Shown here: piece by piece, positions 52,461-60,910 of the stretch
Layout of the letters: every line of letters starts with the position of its first letter
Numbering within the stretch: position 1 is the stretch's first letter
DNA from: Streptomyces sp. NBC_01353
GTDB lineage: Bacteria; Actinomycetota; Actinomycetes; Streptomycetales; Streptomycetaceae
Length of the DNA stretch: 64,000 nt
Direction: 5' to 3'
NCBI RefSeq assembly: GCF_036237275.1
Contig: NZ_CP108352.1
Location: 5,580,001-5,644,000 of the forward strand
Translations under genes and position numbers: made by a program
The notes under the pieces: generated by a model
Databases searched by the model: none
Told to the model about the DNA's origin: nothing
The model's input: the letters and a program-made list of their open reading frames with translations, nothing else

Positions 52461-53776
52461 GCGACGCCCTGCGGGACGCGGAGCGCGGCGCACACCGCGC
52501 GGACCGCGTCGGCACAGCCGCCGCAGCCGGTGGTGGCCCGGGTCGCCGCGGCGACCGCCCCGACGTCCCGCGCGCCGTCCTGCCAGGCCCGCACGACGGC
52601 CCCCTTGCTGACGTTGTTGCAGTGGCAGAGCACGGCCTCGTCGGCCAGGGTGGCGGGATCGGCTCCCGCGCCCCCGGCCCCCGCCCCGGCCCTGAGGCCG
52701 AGCAGGAGAGCGAGCCGGTCGGCGGGCACGGGGCGCCCCCCGTCGTACAACTGGCTGACGGCCGCGATCCCTTCGGGCATTCCGACCAGCACCGCCCGCA
52801 CCACCTTCTGTTCCGTGATCTCGATCCGCGCGTACCGCCCCCGAGCGGGGTCGGAGAACGTCACGACCTCGTCGCTCTCCGCCCACCCGCGGCGGCCCAG
52901 GCATACGACGTCCAGGCCCGGGACCCGTGGCCGGACGACCGGGGGAGCGGGGGTGTACGAGGCGTCGCCGCCCGTCAGGAGGGTGGCCAGGGTCTCCGCC
53001 TGGGCCAGCGCGCCCGAGAGGTCCGCGGCGCCCACGAGGTCCGGGGTGTCCGTGCACGCGCCGATCGCCCGGATCGAGGGGTCGCTCGTGCGCAGCCGGT
53101 CGTCGACGACGACGCCGCGGCGGACCGTCAGACCGGCCATCTCGGCCAGCGTGGTCTCCGGAGCGGTGCCGGTGCACCGCAGGACGGTGTCGGCGCCGAG
53201 CGTGTCGTCCGACGGAACGTACGCGCCCAGCCGCAGCTCGATCCCCCACGACTCGAGGCGCGAGGCGACCAACAGGCCGGAGACCTCGTCGAGTTGGTGG
53301 TGCATCGGGTACGGGCCGGGGTGTGCCAGGACCACGCGGTGGCCGCGCCTGCGCAGCGCCGTCGCCGTCTCCACGCCGAGGACGCCCCCGCCCACCACGG
53401 CCACCTTGCCGCGCACCGGGCGGGCGCAGTCGGCGAGGGTGTGCACATCGCCGGTCGGCCGCGCCCCGGTCGCCAGGACCAGCGTGTCGTAGTCGAGGCG
53501 TGTCCCGTCGGCGCACCGTACGGTCCGCCGCTCCCGGTCGATCGCGAGGGCCCGCAGGCCGGTCCGTACCCGTACCCCCGCCGGTGGCGGCGGCAGCGTC
53601 AGCGCGCCCGGCGGCAGGCCGCCGGCCAGGACCGAACCGAGCAGGGTGCGCTGGTACGCGGGGTGCGGCTCGTCGCCCAGGACGGTGACCGGGCCGTCGT
53701 GACCGAGCGCCGCGAGGCGGGCGGTCAGCCGGTGCGCGGCGAGGCCGTTGCCGACGACCAGGATCCGCCCGCTCAC
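52457..53776 (-). CDS. Assimilatory nitrate reductase electron-transfer subunit (NasB-like)
   Basis: A 439-residue FAD-dependent oxidoreductase. FAD and NAD(P) folds are at ILVVGNGLAAHRLTARL and KVAVVGGGVLGVETATALRRRG (near 142-162). At the C-terminus there is a BFD-like [2Fe-2S] domain, VLCHCNNVSKGAV with TTGCGGCADAVR (near 385-425, four Cys in a CxCx(n)CxxC array). This layout matches NasB/NasC-type partners that carry NADH electrons to NasA. GTG start in a GTGA overlap with nasA, and ATGA overlap with the NirB-like gene. The sirohaem domain is absent here too. Confidence 0.88.
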   Translation of the reverse strand: MSGRILVVGNGLAAHRLTARLAALGHDGPVTVLGDEPHPAYQRTLLGSVLAGGLPPGALTLPPPPAGVRVRTGLRALAIDRERRTVRCADGTRLDYDTLVLATGARPTGDVHTLADCARPVRGKVAVVGGGVLGVETATALRRRGHRVVLAHPGPYPMHHQLDEVSGLLVASRLESWGIELRLGAYVPSDDTLGADTVLRCTGTAPETTLAEMAGLTVRRGVVVDDRLRTSDPSIRAIGACTDTPDLVGAADLSGALAQAETLATLLTGGDASYTPAPPVVRPRVPGLDVVCLGRRGWAESDEVVTFSDPARGRYARIEITEQKVVRAVLVGMPEGIAAVSQLYDGGRPVPADRLALLLGLRAGAGAGGAGADPATLADEAVLCHCNNVSKGAVVRAWQDGARDVGAVAAATRATTGCGGCADAVRAVCAALRVPQGVA

Positions 53777-55905
53777 GCGGTCACCGGAGCGTGTACGACG
53801 TCCGCCGTGGCCGGCGGAGTCCGTACCGGCTCGACCCGTACCGCGCTCACCTTGAACTCCGGCATCCCGCTGCGCGGGTCGAGCGCCCCGCCGGTGAGCA
53901 GGTTCGCCCGGCCATCGCCCGGGAAGTGGAACGGCAGGAACACCGTGTCCGTCCGCAGGCTCTCCACCAGACGCACCCGCGCCACCACGGAGCCCCGCGC
54001 CGACACCACCCGGGCGAGCGCGCCCGCCTCGACGCCCGCTCGCCGGGCCGCGTCGGGGTGGATCTCCACGTACGGCTCCGGCTCCGCCTCGTTGAGGCGC
54101 CGTACCCGCCGGGTCTGCGCCCCGGACTGGTAGTGGGCCAGGACGCGGCCGGTCGTCGCGTACAACGGCAGTTCGGTGTCGGGAAGTTCGGCGGAGTCGC
54201 GGTGCTCGACCGGCTGGAAGCGGGCCCGCCCGTCCGGATGCGCGAAACCGTCCAGGAAGAGCCGGGGCGTGCCCGGATGCGCGGGCCCCGACGGCACCGC
54301 CGGGCACGGCCAGTGCAGCGCCTCGCCCGCGTCGAGCCGTTCGTAGCTCACCCCGGAGTAGTCCGCCCGGCCGCCCTCCGTCGCACGCCGCAGCTCCTCG
54401 AAGACCTCGCGCGGCCGGCCCGGATAGCGCTCGGCCGGCTCCCCGAGCCGTACCGCGAGCCCGCGCAGCACCTCCAGGTCGCTCCGTACTCCCGGCGGCG
54501 GATCGAGCAGCGCCCGCCGGCGCAGCACCCGCCCCTCCAGATTCGTCAACGTGCCCTCCTCCTCGGCCCATTGGGTCACCGGCAGGACGACATCCGCCAT
54601 CCGCGCGGTCTCGGAGGGGACGAAGTCCGCCACCACGAGCAGGTCGAGCGCGGCGAGCCGTTCGGCGACATGCCCGGCGTGCGGGGCGGAGACCACCGGG
54701 TTCGAGCCGAACACGAGCAGGGCGCGCGGACCGTGGGAGGTCCCCAGCGAGTCGAGGAGTTCGTACGCGCTGGGCCCCGGTCCGGGAAGGGAGGCGGCGT
54801 CCACGCCCCACACCCCGGCCACGTGCTCACGAGCCGCCGGGTCGGTGATCGTCCGGTAGCCGGGCAGCTGGTCCGCCTTCTGGCCCAGTTCGCGCCCGCC
54901 CTGCCCGTTGCCCTGGCCGGTCAGACAGCCGTAGCCGCTGCCCTCCCGTCCCGGGAGGCCCAGCGCGAGCGCCAGATTGACGAACGCGGAGACCGTGTCG
55001 GCGCCCTTGCTGTGCTGTTCGGCTCCCCGCCCCGTCAGGACGTAGGCCCGCCGGGCGTCGGCGAGCAGCCGCACCGCCTCCCGCTGGTCCGCGACCGGCA
55101 CCCCGGTCACCCGCTCGGTCCGCTCCGGCGTCCAGGGCAGCGCCCGCTGCCAGGCCGCCTCGAAACCGTTCGTCCGCTCCTGCACGAAGGCGTGGTCGAG
55201 CCGCCCGTCGAGCACCGCCAGATGCAACAGGCCGAGCGCCAGGGCGAGGTCGGTGCCGGGGGCCGGCCGCAGATGCAGCACGGCCCGCTCGGCGGTCGGG
55301 GTGCGGCGAGGGTCGAGGACGATCAGCTCGGCCCGGTCCAGATGGCGCATCAGCGGCGGCATCGTCTCGGCCGGGTTCGCCCCGGCGAGCAGCACCACGT
55401 CGGCGCGCCCGAGATCGGTGACCGGGAAGGGCAGGCCGCGGTCGACGCCGAAGGCGGCGTTGGAGGCGGCGGCGGCCGAGGACATGCAGAAACGGCCGTT
55501 GTAGTCGATCCGGCTGGTGCGCAGTGCGAGCCGGGCGAACTTGCCCAGCAGATACGCCTTCTCGTTGGTGAGGCCGCCGCCGCCGAAGACGCCGACCGCG
55601 TCCGGGCCGTGTTCCCGCCGGATGGCCCGCAGCCGCCCCGCGACCAGGTCGAGGGCGGCGTCCCAGCCGGCCGGGGCGAGCCGCCCGTCCCCGCCGCGCA
55701 CCAGCGGCTCCCGAAGCCGGTCGGCCACGGTCAGCACGTCCGGCGCGGTCCAGCCCTTCTGGCACAGACCGCCCTGGTTGACCGGGAAGGCCGACGGGGC
55801 GACGGACACCTCGCCGAGGGCGCGGCTGAGCTTCGTACCGCACTGCAACGCGCAGTACGGGCAGTGCGTATGGACGGTACGGGAGCCGGAACCGGGGTCA
55901 GACAC
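53773..55905 (-). CDS. nasA: Assimilatory nitrate reductase catalytic subunit
   Basis: A 710-residue cytoplasmic molybdopterin enzyme reducing nitrate to nitrite. The N-terminal 4Fe-4S cluster is held by Cys15, Cys18, Cys22 and Cys48 (HCPYCALQCG and GGLCQKGWT). The Mo-ligand Cys140 is in NGRFCMSSAA, and the segment GLTNEKAYLLGKFARLALRT is typical. A molydopterin dinucleotide-binding domain closes the protein (LPLYATTGRVLAHYQSGAQTRR). There is no C-terminal 2Fe-2S domain, so it needs the partner encoded next. GTG 55905 is preferred for GGAG six bases upstream; an in-frame GTG at 55917 also exists. It overlaps narK by eight bases. Confidence 0.93.
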   Translation of the reverse strand: MSDPGSGSRTVHTHCPYCALQCGTKLSRALGEVSVAPSAFPVNQGGLCQKGWTAPDVLTVADRLREPLVRGGDGRLAPAGWDAALDLVAGRLRAIRREHGPDAVGVFGGGGLTNEKAYLLGKFARLALRTSRIDYNGRFCMSSAAAASNAAFGVDRGLPFPVTDLGRADVVLLAGANPAETMPPLMRHLDRAELIVLDPRRTPTAERAVLHLRPAPGTDLALALGLLHLAVLDGRLDHAFVQERTNGFEAAWQRALPWTPERTERVTGVPVADQREAVRLLADARRAYVLTGRGAEQHSKGADTVSAFVNLALALGLPGREGSGYGCLTGQGNGQGGRELGQKADQLPGYRTITDPAAREHVAGVWGVDAASLPGPGPSAYELLDSLGTSHGPRALLVFGSNPVVSAPHAGHVAERLAALDLLVVADFVPSETARMADVVLPVTQWAEEEGTLTNLEGRVLRRRALLDPPPGVRSDLEVLRGLAVRLGEPAERYPGRPREVFEELRRATEGGRADYSGVSYERLDAGEALHWPCPAVPSGPAHPGTPRLFLDGFAHPDGRARFQPVEHRDSAELPDTELPLYATTGRVLAHYQSGAQTRRVRRLNEAEPEPYVEIHPDAARRAGVEAGALARVVSARGSVVARVRLVESLRTDTVFLPFHFPGDGRANLLTGGALDPRSGMPEFKVSAVRVEPVRTPPATADVVHAPVTA

Positions 55906-57304
55906 GAGTGACTCCACGGCGTACGGGCGGGGCCTCCAGCGGCCGGCGGGTGCGGGCGGCGGGGCGCAGATAGACCACCCAGGTGACCACCACGCACAGC
56001 GCGTAGAAGCCGAGGAAGGCGAGGAACGCGGGGGCGCCGCTGCCGCCCTCGGAGCCGTACGCCCCCCGGAAGGCCAGGTTCACCGCGACGCCGCCGAGCG
56101 CGCCGACGGCGCCCGCGATCCCGATCACGGCTCCCGAGAGGCGCCGGGCGCGGGCGAACGCCGCCGTGGCGTCCCCGCCGTCGGTGACCTCACGGCCGGC
56201 CTGCTCGGCGAAGACGGCCGGGATCATCTTGTACGTGGAGCCGTTGCCGATCCCGGTGAGCACGAACAGGATGGTGAAGCCGCCCACGAACAGCCCGAAC
56301 GACCCCCTCGCGGAGGCGAGGAGCAGCCCGCCGGTCCCGGCCGCCATCGCCACGAACGTCCACGCGGTCACCAGCGCCCCGCCCCAGCGGTCCGCGAGCC
56401 GCCCACCGAACGGGCGGGCGAACGACCCGAGCAGCGGGCCGAGGAACGTGTACGAGGCCGCTTCGAGCGGGCTGGAGCCGAACTGGGTCTGCAGGACCAG
56501 GCCGAAGGCGAAGCCGTACCCGATGAACGAGCCGAACGTGCCGATGTAGAGCAGCGAGATCCACCAGGTGTGCGGCGTGCGCAGGGCGTCGCGCTGGGAG
56601 CCCTTCTCACTCCGTACCGGCGCCAGGTTGTCCATCCGCAGCGCGGCGAGGAGTGCGACGGCGACGATCAGGGGGAGGTAGAACGCGGCGACGTAGGCGG
56701 GGTGGGTGTCGCCGGCGGTGGCGATCACGAGCAGGCCGAGGAGCTGGACGACGGCGACCCCGAGGTTGCCGCCGCCCGCGTTGAGCCCGAGGGCCCAGCC
56801 CTGGTGGCGCTGCGGGAAGAAGGCGGTGATGTTCGTCATGGAGGAGGCGAAGTTGCCGCCGCCGACTCCGCCGAGCGCGCCGATGACGAGGAACACCCAC
56901 AGGGGGGTGCCGGGCCGCTGCACGAAGTACGCGGCGGCGGAGGCGGGGACGAGCAGCACGGCGGTCGCGAACACGGTCCAGTTGCGGCCGCCGAAGCGGG
57001 TGACGGCATGGCTGTACGGGAGCCTCAGCACCGCGCCGACGAGAGTGGGGGTGACGACGAGGAGGAACTTCTCGCCGGGCGTGAACGGCAGCCCGATGCG
57101 CGGCGACATGAAGAGGACGAGGACCGACCACATGCTCCAGACGGAGAACCCGATGTGCTCGGAGGCGACGGACAGCACGAGATTCCGCCGCGCGATCCGC
57201 TTCCCCCGGGCCTCCCAGAACCGGACGTCCTCGGGGTCCCAGTCCTCGATCCACCGGGGGCGGGCGGATCGGGACCGGGACGTCGTGGGGCCGCCGGTGC
57301 TCAC
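55898..57304 (-). CDS. narK: NarK-type nitrate/nitrite transporter (MFS)
   Basis: A 468-residue 12-helix transporter. It carries both nitrate signature regions: GGVGGGNFASSMTNITAFFPQRHQGWALGLNAGGGN (near 135-170) and GIGNGSTYKMIPAVF (near 370), plus the pore arginines expected nearby. The start is GTG 57304 with GAAGGG six bases upstream, overlapping the lyase stop by four bases (GTGA). That coupling ties nitrate transport to nitrosuccinate chemistry. It may import nitrate for NasA or exchange nitrate for toxic nitrite. Confidence 0.93.
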   Translation of the reverse strand: MSTGGPTTSRSRSARPRWIEDWDPEDVRFWEARGKRIARRNLVLSVASEHIGFSVWSMWSVLVLFMSPRIGLPFTPGEKFLLVVTPTLVGAVLRLPYSHAVTRFGGRNWTVFATAVLLVPASAAAYFVQRPGTPLWVFLVIGALGGVGGGNFASSMTNITAFFPQRHQGWALGLNAGGGNLGVAVVQLLGLLVIATAGDTHPAYVAAFYLPLIVAVALLAALRMDNLAPVRSEKGSQRDALRTPHTWWISLLYIGTFGSFIGYGFAFGLVLQTQFGSSPLEAASYTFLGPLLGSFARPFGGRLADRWGGALVTAWTFVAMAAGTGGLLLASARGSFGLFVGGFTILFVLTGIGNGSTYKMIPAVFAEQAGREVTDGGDATAAFARARRLSGAVIGIAGAVGALGGVAVNLAFRGAYGSEGGSGAPAFLAFLGFYALCVVVTWVVYLRPAARTRRPLEAPPVRRGVTRV

Positions 57305-58845
57305 GACGCGCCCTTCAGGGCCCGGTCCACCAGGGGGCCCGCCGCGCCTGTGTAGGCCGCCGGGTCGCACAGCGCGTCGACCTCGGTCCGGTCCATGACG
57401 CCGGCGAGCTCCGGGGCGTCCGCGAGGACCTCCGGCAGCGGGCGCCCGTCCCGGTCCGCCGTCACCGACGCCCAGGTGAGCAGCTCCTTGGCGGCGGCCT
57501 TCCCGAGGCGGGGCGCGAGCACGGCCGCGATCCGCTCCGAGACGATCTGGCTGCCGGTGAGCGCGACGTTCTCCCGCATCCGCTCCCCCCGCACCTCCAG
57601 GCCCTCGACCAGCTCGACGGCCGTGTGCGCGGCGCCTCCGGTCAGCCGCAGGCACTCCCGCAGCAGCTGCCACTCGGCGTGCCAGACCCCGGCCGAACGC
57701 TCGTCCTCGGCGACGAGGCACTGCGCCAACGCGCCCGCGAGCGCGGGCACTTGCAGCGCGGCCGACCGGATGAGCGTGGCCAGCACCGGATTGCGCTTGT
57801 GCGGCATCGCCGACGACGCCCCGCGCCCGGCCCCGCCCGACGGCTCGGCGACCTCGCCGACCTCGGTCCGCGTCAGCGACTGCACATCGATCGCGACCTT
57901 CCCGAGCGCGCCGGTCGCGAACGCGAGCGCGAACGCCAGATCCGCGACAGGGGCCCGCAGCGCGTGCCACGGCACCAACGCGGGCTCCAGTCCGGTCTCC
58001 TCGGCGAACGCCTCGACGAGCCGATCGTGATACGCCCCGACGTCGAACCCGCCGAGCGGGCGGCCGTCCGGCACGATGCCGGTCACACCGGCATCGTCGG
58101 CCGGAACCCGGCCCGCCGCATCGGCGCCGTAGTCCGCCGCCGCGGCCGGGTCCGTCGTCGGGCCCTCGCCCGCCGCCGCGGCCGAATCTCGCGGGTCGTC
58201 GCCCGCCGCCAGCCGCGCGTACTCCAGGTACCCCGCCAGCGTTCCCGCCGCGCCGCCCAGGGAGACCGGGAGGGTCTCCTGGACGCGGGCCAGGCGGTCG
58301 TCGGCCGCGAGGAGCAGGGTGTGCCAGCCGGCGGCCTTGAGGCCGAAGGTGGTCGGGACCGCGTGGAGGGTCAGGGTGCGGCCGGCGATCAGGGTGTCGC
58401 GGTGGTGTTCCGCGAGGGCGGCCAGCGCCGTCGCCGTACGGGACAGGTCCGCGCGGATCAGCCGCAGCGCCCGGTCCGCGACCAGCATCGCGCCGGTGTC
58501 GAAGATGTCCTGGCTCGTCGAGCCCCGGTGGACGTACTCCGCCGCCGCCGGGTCCTCCGCCGCGACCACCCGCGTCAGCGCCTGCACCAGGCCGACGACC
58601 GGGTTCGCGGTCTCGCGGGCCGCGAGGGCCAGGGCGCGGACGTCCAGGCGCTCCGCGCGCGCCGCGTTGGAGACGGCCCGCGCCGCCCACTCCGGGACGG
58701 TGCCGAGCCGCGCCTGCGCCCGGACCAGCGCGGCCTCGGCGTCCAGCATGGCCTGCAGCCACGCCCGGTCGCCGACCGCCGCCTCCACGGGCGTTCCGGC
58801 CCGCACGGGCGAAAGGAGACCCGCGTCGTCGTAGGGCCGGGTCAC
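57301..58845 (-). CDS. creD: CreD-like nitrosuccinate lyase (fumarase/ASL superfamily)
   Basis: A 514-residue member of the adenylosuccinate lyase/fumarase superfamily, similar in outline to 3-carboxy-muconate cycloisomerases. The superfamily signature loop SSAMPHKRNP is present near 336-345 and REGSTSQDIFDT-like HRGSTSQDIFDTGAML near 106. In cremeomycin and fosfazinomycin clusters such proteins (CreD, FzmR) split nitrosuccinate to fumarate and nitrous acid. The call rests on its pairing with a CreE-like monooxygenase directly upstream; no beta-ketoadipate genes are nearby. GTG start in a duplicated 18-base segment. An insert of low conservation (about 215-260, Asp/Ala-rich) is odd. Confidence 0.85.
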   Translation of the reverse strand: MTRPYDDAGLLSPVRAGTPVEAAVGDRAWLQAMLDAEAALVRAQARLGTVPEWAARAVSNAARAERLDVRALALAARETANPVVGLVQALTRVVAAEDPAAAEYVHRGSTSQDIFDTGAMLVADRALRLIRADLSRTATALAALAEHHRDTLIAGRTLTLHAVPTTFGLKAAGWHTLLLAADDRLARVQETLPVSLGGAAGTLAGYLEYARLAAGDDPRDSAAAAGEGPTTDPAAAADYGADAAGRVPADDAGVTGIVPDGRPLGGFDVGAYHDRLVEAFAEETGLEPALVPWHALRAPVADLAFALAFATGALGKVAIDVQSLTRTEVGEVAEPSGGAGRGASSAMPHKRNPVLATLIRSAALQVPALAGALAQCLVAEDERSAGVWHAEWQLLRECLRLTGGAAHTAVELVEGLEVRGERMRENVALTGSQIVSERIAAVLAPRLGKAAAKELLTWASVTADRDGRPLPEVLADAPELAGVMDRTEVDALCDPAAYTGAAGPLVDRALKGAS

Positions 58846-58907
58846 ACGATCACCCCGGCGCGCCCGGTCGCCCCGTCCCGGCGCCCGCTCACACGATCAC
58901 CCCGGCG
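58843..58907 (-). repeat. 18-bp direct repeat at the creE-creD junction
   Basis: CACACGATCACCCCGGCG occurs at 58843-58860 and again at 58890-58907, 47 bases apart. One copy holds the end of the CreE-like gene, the other the start of the CreD-like gene. In each copy a GTG and a TGA overlap (GTGTGA on the minus strand). It looks as though an originally overlapping stop-start junction was duplicated, opening the only gap (43 bases) in this operon. Confidence 0.75.
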
Positions 58908-60910
58908 AACTCCGTCGTGGCCTCCTGCGTCACCGGCCGCACCCCCGCCGGCACAAGTGCCGTCGGCGGCAGCCCGCACAGCGCTCGCGCGATCGCGTCC
59001 GAGTCGCCGAGCGTCACCGAGTCGACGCCCGGCCGGATCCCCGCCGCGGTCACCCAGTGCACGGACTCCGTCGGCACCCCGTACGCGAACCGGCGCGGAT
59101 GCGGCCGGCCGCGGCCGTCCACCACCCGGTACGGCCGCTCGGTCACGGCCAGGCCCCCGGTCTCGTAACTCGTGCCGCAGGAACCGGGGATCCGGTAGGG
59201 CGCCGCCTGGTCGGTGTCGAGCAGGTGCAGCAGCAGCGGGTCCTGCGTGCGTCGTACGTCCGGCTCCGGCAGCCGCGCCTCGATCAGCACCGCCGCCCGT
59301 ACCGGCGGCCCCGGCACCGTGTCCGACGCGGCCACGAACGACGGCGCCGCCGCGTCGAGCCGGATCTGCGTGCCCGGACCGGTGACCTCCAGGACACCCG
59401 CCTCGATCAGCGCGATCATCTCCTCGATACGGGAGACGGGCGGGCCGATCGACAGGAAGCCGTTGAGCGGTGTGTACCAGCCCTCCAGGTCGTCCCGGTG
59501 CGAGTTGCCCTCCAGGCCGCCGTGGTCGACGGCGAGACGGACCTCGTTACGCAGGTCGCGCAGCACGTCGAGCGCCGCCTTGAGCGGGCCGTCCACATTG
59601 CCCGCCCGCGCCTCCACCACGTCCTGCTCCAGGTGGCCGAGCAGCCACGCCCGGAAGTCGTCCCGGCCGGTGAACTCCCGCTCCCCGTACGGTCGCGACA
59701 GCTTCTCCCAGTCCCAGCGGCGGGGCTCCTCGAAGCCGTACGAGGCCACCAGCGCCGCCCGGTCGGACTCCTCGGCCACGGCCAGGTAGCGGGTGGTGAA
59801 CCCCTCCCGCTCGGCGCCGCGCCCCAGGGAGTCCAGGAGCGTGCCGTAATAGACGCTCTCCACCTCCCGCGAGATCACCGGCCACAGGTCCTGCGCGAAG
59901 TTCACCCGCTCGCCGTCGACGTTCCGGGCCCGCAGCCGGGCGATGAACTCCGGGGTCAGCAGCTGCGGCAGATGCCGCCCGTACGCACCCTTCTGGTTCT
60001 CACCACGCGCGTGGTACGGCACCCCGCGCCGCGAGGACGCGAACAACTTCGGCTCCCGCCCCGACGCGCGGTACACCAGACGGCCGTCGCGCCGCTCGAA
60101 GACCCCGCCCCGCCCGGCCGTGAACAGCGCCATGTGGTCGAAGAAGTTGAGCCCGAGACCGCGCAGCAGCACGTGCTGGCCCGGCTCGATACCGCTCAGG
60201 TCCAGGTCCGCCGGGTTGGCGGGCGTGATGTAGCGCAGGTTGTGGATCCGGGCCAGGCTCGCCGTACGGGCCTCGCGGGCCGTCAGCCGGGCCGGCACAT
60301 GGCCCTGCGCGAGGACGACCCCGTCGAGGTGGTTGAGCCGGGTGCCGTCCTCGAGCCGCACGCCCTGCGGGCCGCCCGGCACCCCGTGGGTGTCGGCCAT
60401 CGCGACCGCCCGCGAACGGTGCACGCGCACCGTGATGTGACCGGGCGCGCGGGCCACCACCCGCTGGAAGGAGTCGTGCAGATACCGGCCGTAGAAGGCC
60501 CGTGAGGGGTACGAGTCCGGGCCGAGCCGGCGCGCTTCCTCCAGCGTCGCCTCGTCGTACCCTTCGGCGCCCGTGCTCTCCGCGCGCGCCCCGTCGTCGG
60601 TGAGCACGGCGAGCGCGGCGAGCTCCTGCGCCCACTCGTAGAGGCTGGGACCGGGCTCCACGGGGCCCTCGATCCGCGCGCTGTCGTCGGTGTACACGGT
60701 CACCTGCGAGGCGACCGTGTTCATCAGCAGATGCCGCGACTGCTCCGTGCGCCACACCGCACCGGCGCCCGGCGCGGCCGGGTCGACGACATGGAGGGTC
60801 AGGGTCCGGTGGGTGGGCGCGATCCGCTCGTTGGCGCAGATCCGCTCCAGGACCGACAGGCCGCGCGGCCCGGCCCCGACGATGCAGTACTCGGCGTGCG
60901 TGTCGTTCAT
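58889..60910 (-). CDS. creE: CreE-like flavin-dependent L-aspartate N-monooxygenase
   Basis: A 673-residue protein of the large FAD/NAD(P)-binding family (NAD_binding_9 type). The FAD loop GAGPRG is at 12-17, and DPAAPGAGAVWRTEQSRHLLMNT (near 43-65), VVLAQGHVPARLT (near 203) and GLGLNFFDHMALFT (near 245) are family blocks. CreE and FzmM oxidise L-aspartate to nitrosuccinate in the aspartate-nitrosuccinate pathway. The length (CreE is in the 600-residue range) and the directly following CreD-like lyase support this role. ATG start with GGGGAG upstream, overlapping the ligase stop by four bases. A related amine or tailoring monooxygenase is the alternative. Confidence 0.85.
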   Translation of the reverse strand: MNDTHAEYCIVGAGPRGLSVLERICANERIAPTHRTLTLHVVDPAAPGAGAVWRTEQSRHLLMNTVASQVTVYTDDSARIEGPVEPGPSLYEWAQELAALAVLTDDGARAESTGAEGYDEATLEEARRLGPDSYPSRAFYGRYLHDSFQRVVARAPGHITVRVHRSRAVAMADTHGVPGGPQGVRLEDGTRLNHLDGVVLAQGHVPARLTAREARTASLARIHNLRYITPANPADLDLSGIEPGQHVLLRGLGLNFFDHMALFTAGRGGVFERRDGRLVYRASGREPKLFASSRRGVPYHARGENQKGAYGRHLPQLLTPEFIARLRARNVDGERVNFAQDLWPVISREVESVYYGTLLDSLGRGAEREGFTTRYLAVAEESDRAALVASYGFEEPRRWDWEKLSRPYGEREFTGRDDFRAWLLGHLEQDVVEARAGNVDGPLKAALDVLRDLRNEVRLAVDHGGLEGNSHRDDLEGWYTPLNGFLSIGPPVSRIEEMIALIEAGVLEVTGPGTQIRLDAAAPSFVAASDTVPGPPVRAAVLIEARLPEPDVRRTQDPLLLHLLDTDQAAPYRIPGSCGTSYETGGLAVTERPYRVVDGRGRPHPRRFAYGVPTESVHWVTAAGIRPGVDSVTLGDSDAIARALCGLPPTALVPAGVRPVTQEATTEFAGVIV

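Noticed and set aside
53773-57304. Ordinary nitrate assimilation locus
   Set aside because: Individually the genes fit, but they overlap creD-type genes translationally and the nitrite reductase catalytic domain is absent. It remains the main alternative explanation.
57301-58845. Beta-ketoadipate pathway cycloisomerase (pcaB)
   Set aside because: No other pca genes are near, and the partner gene is a CreE-type monooxygenase.
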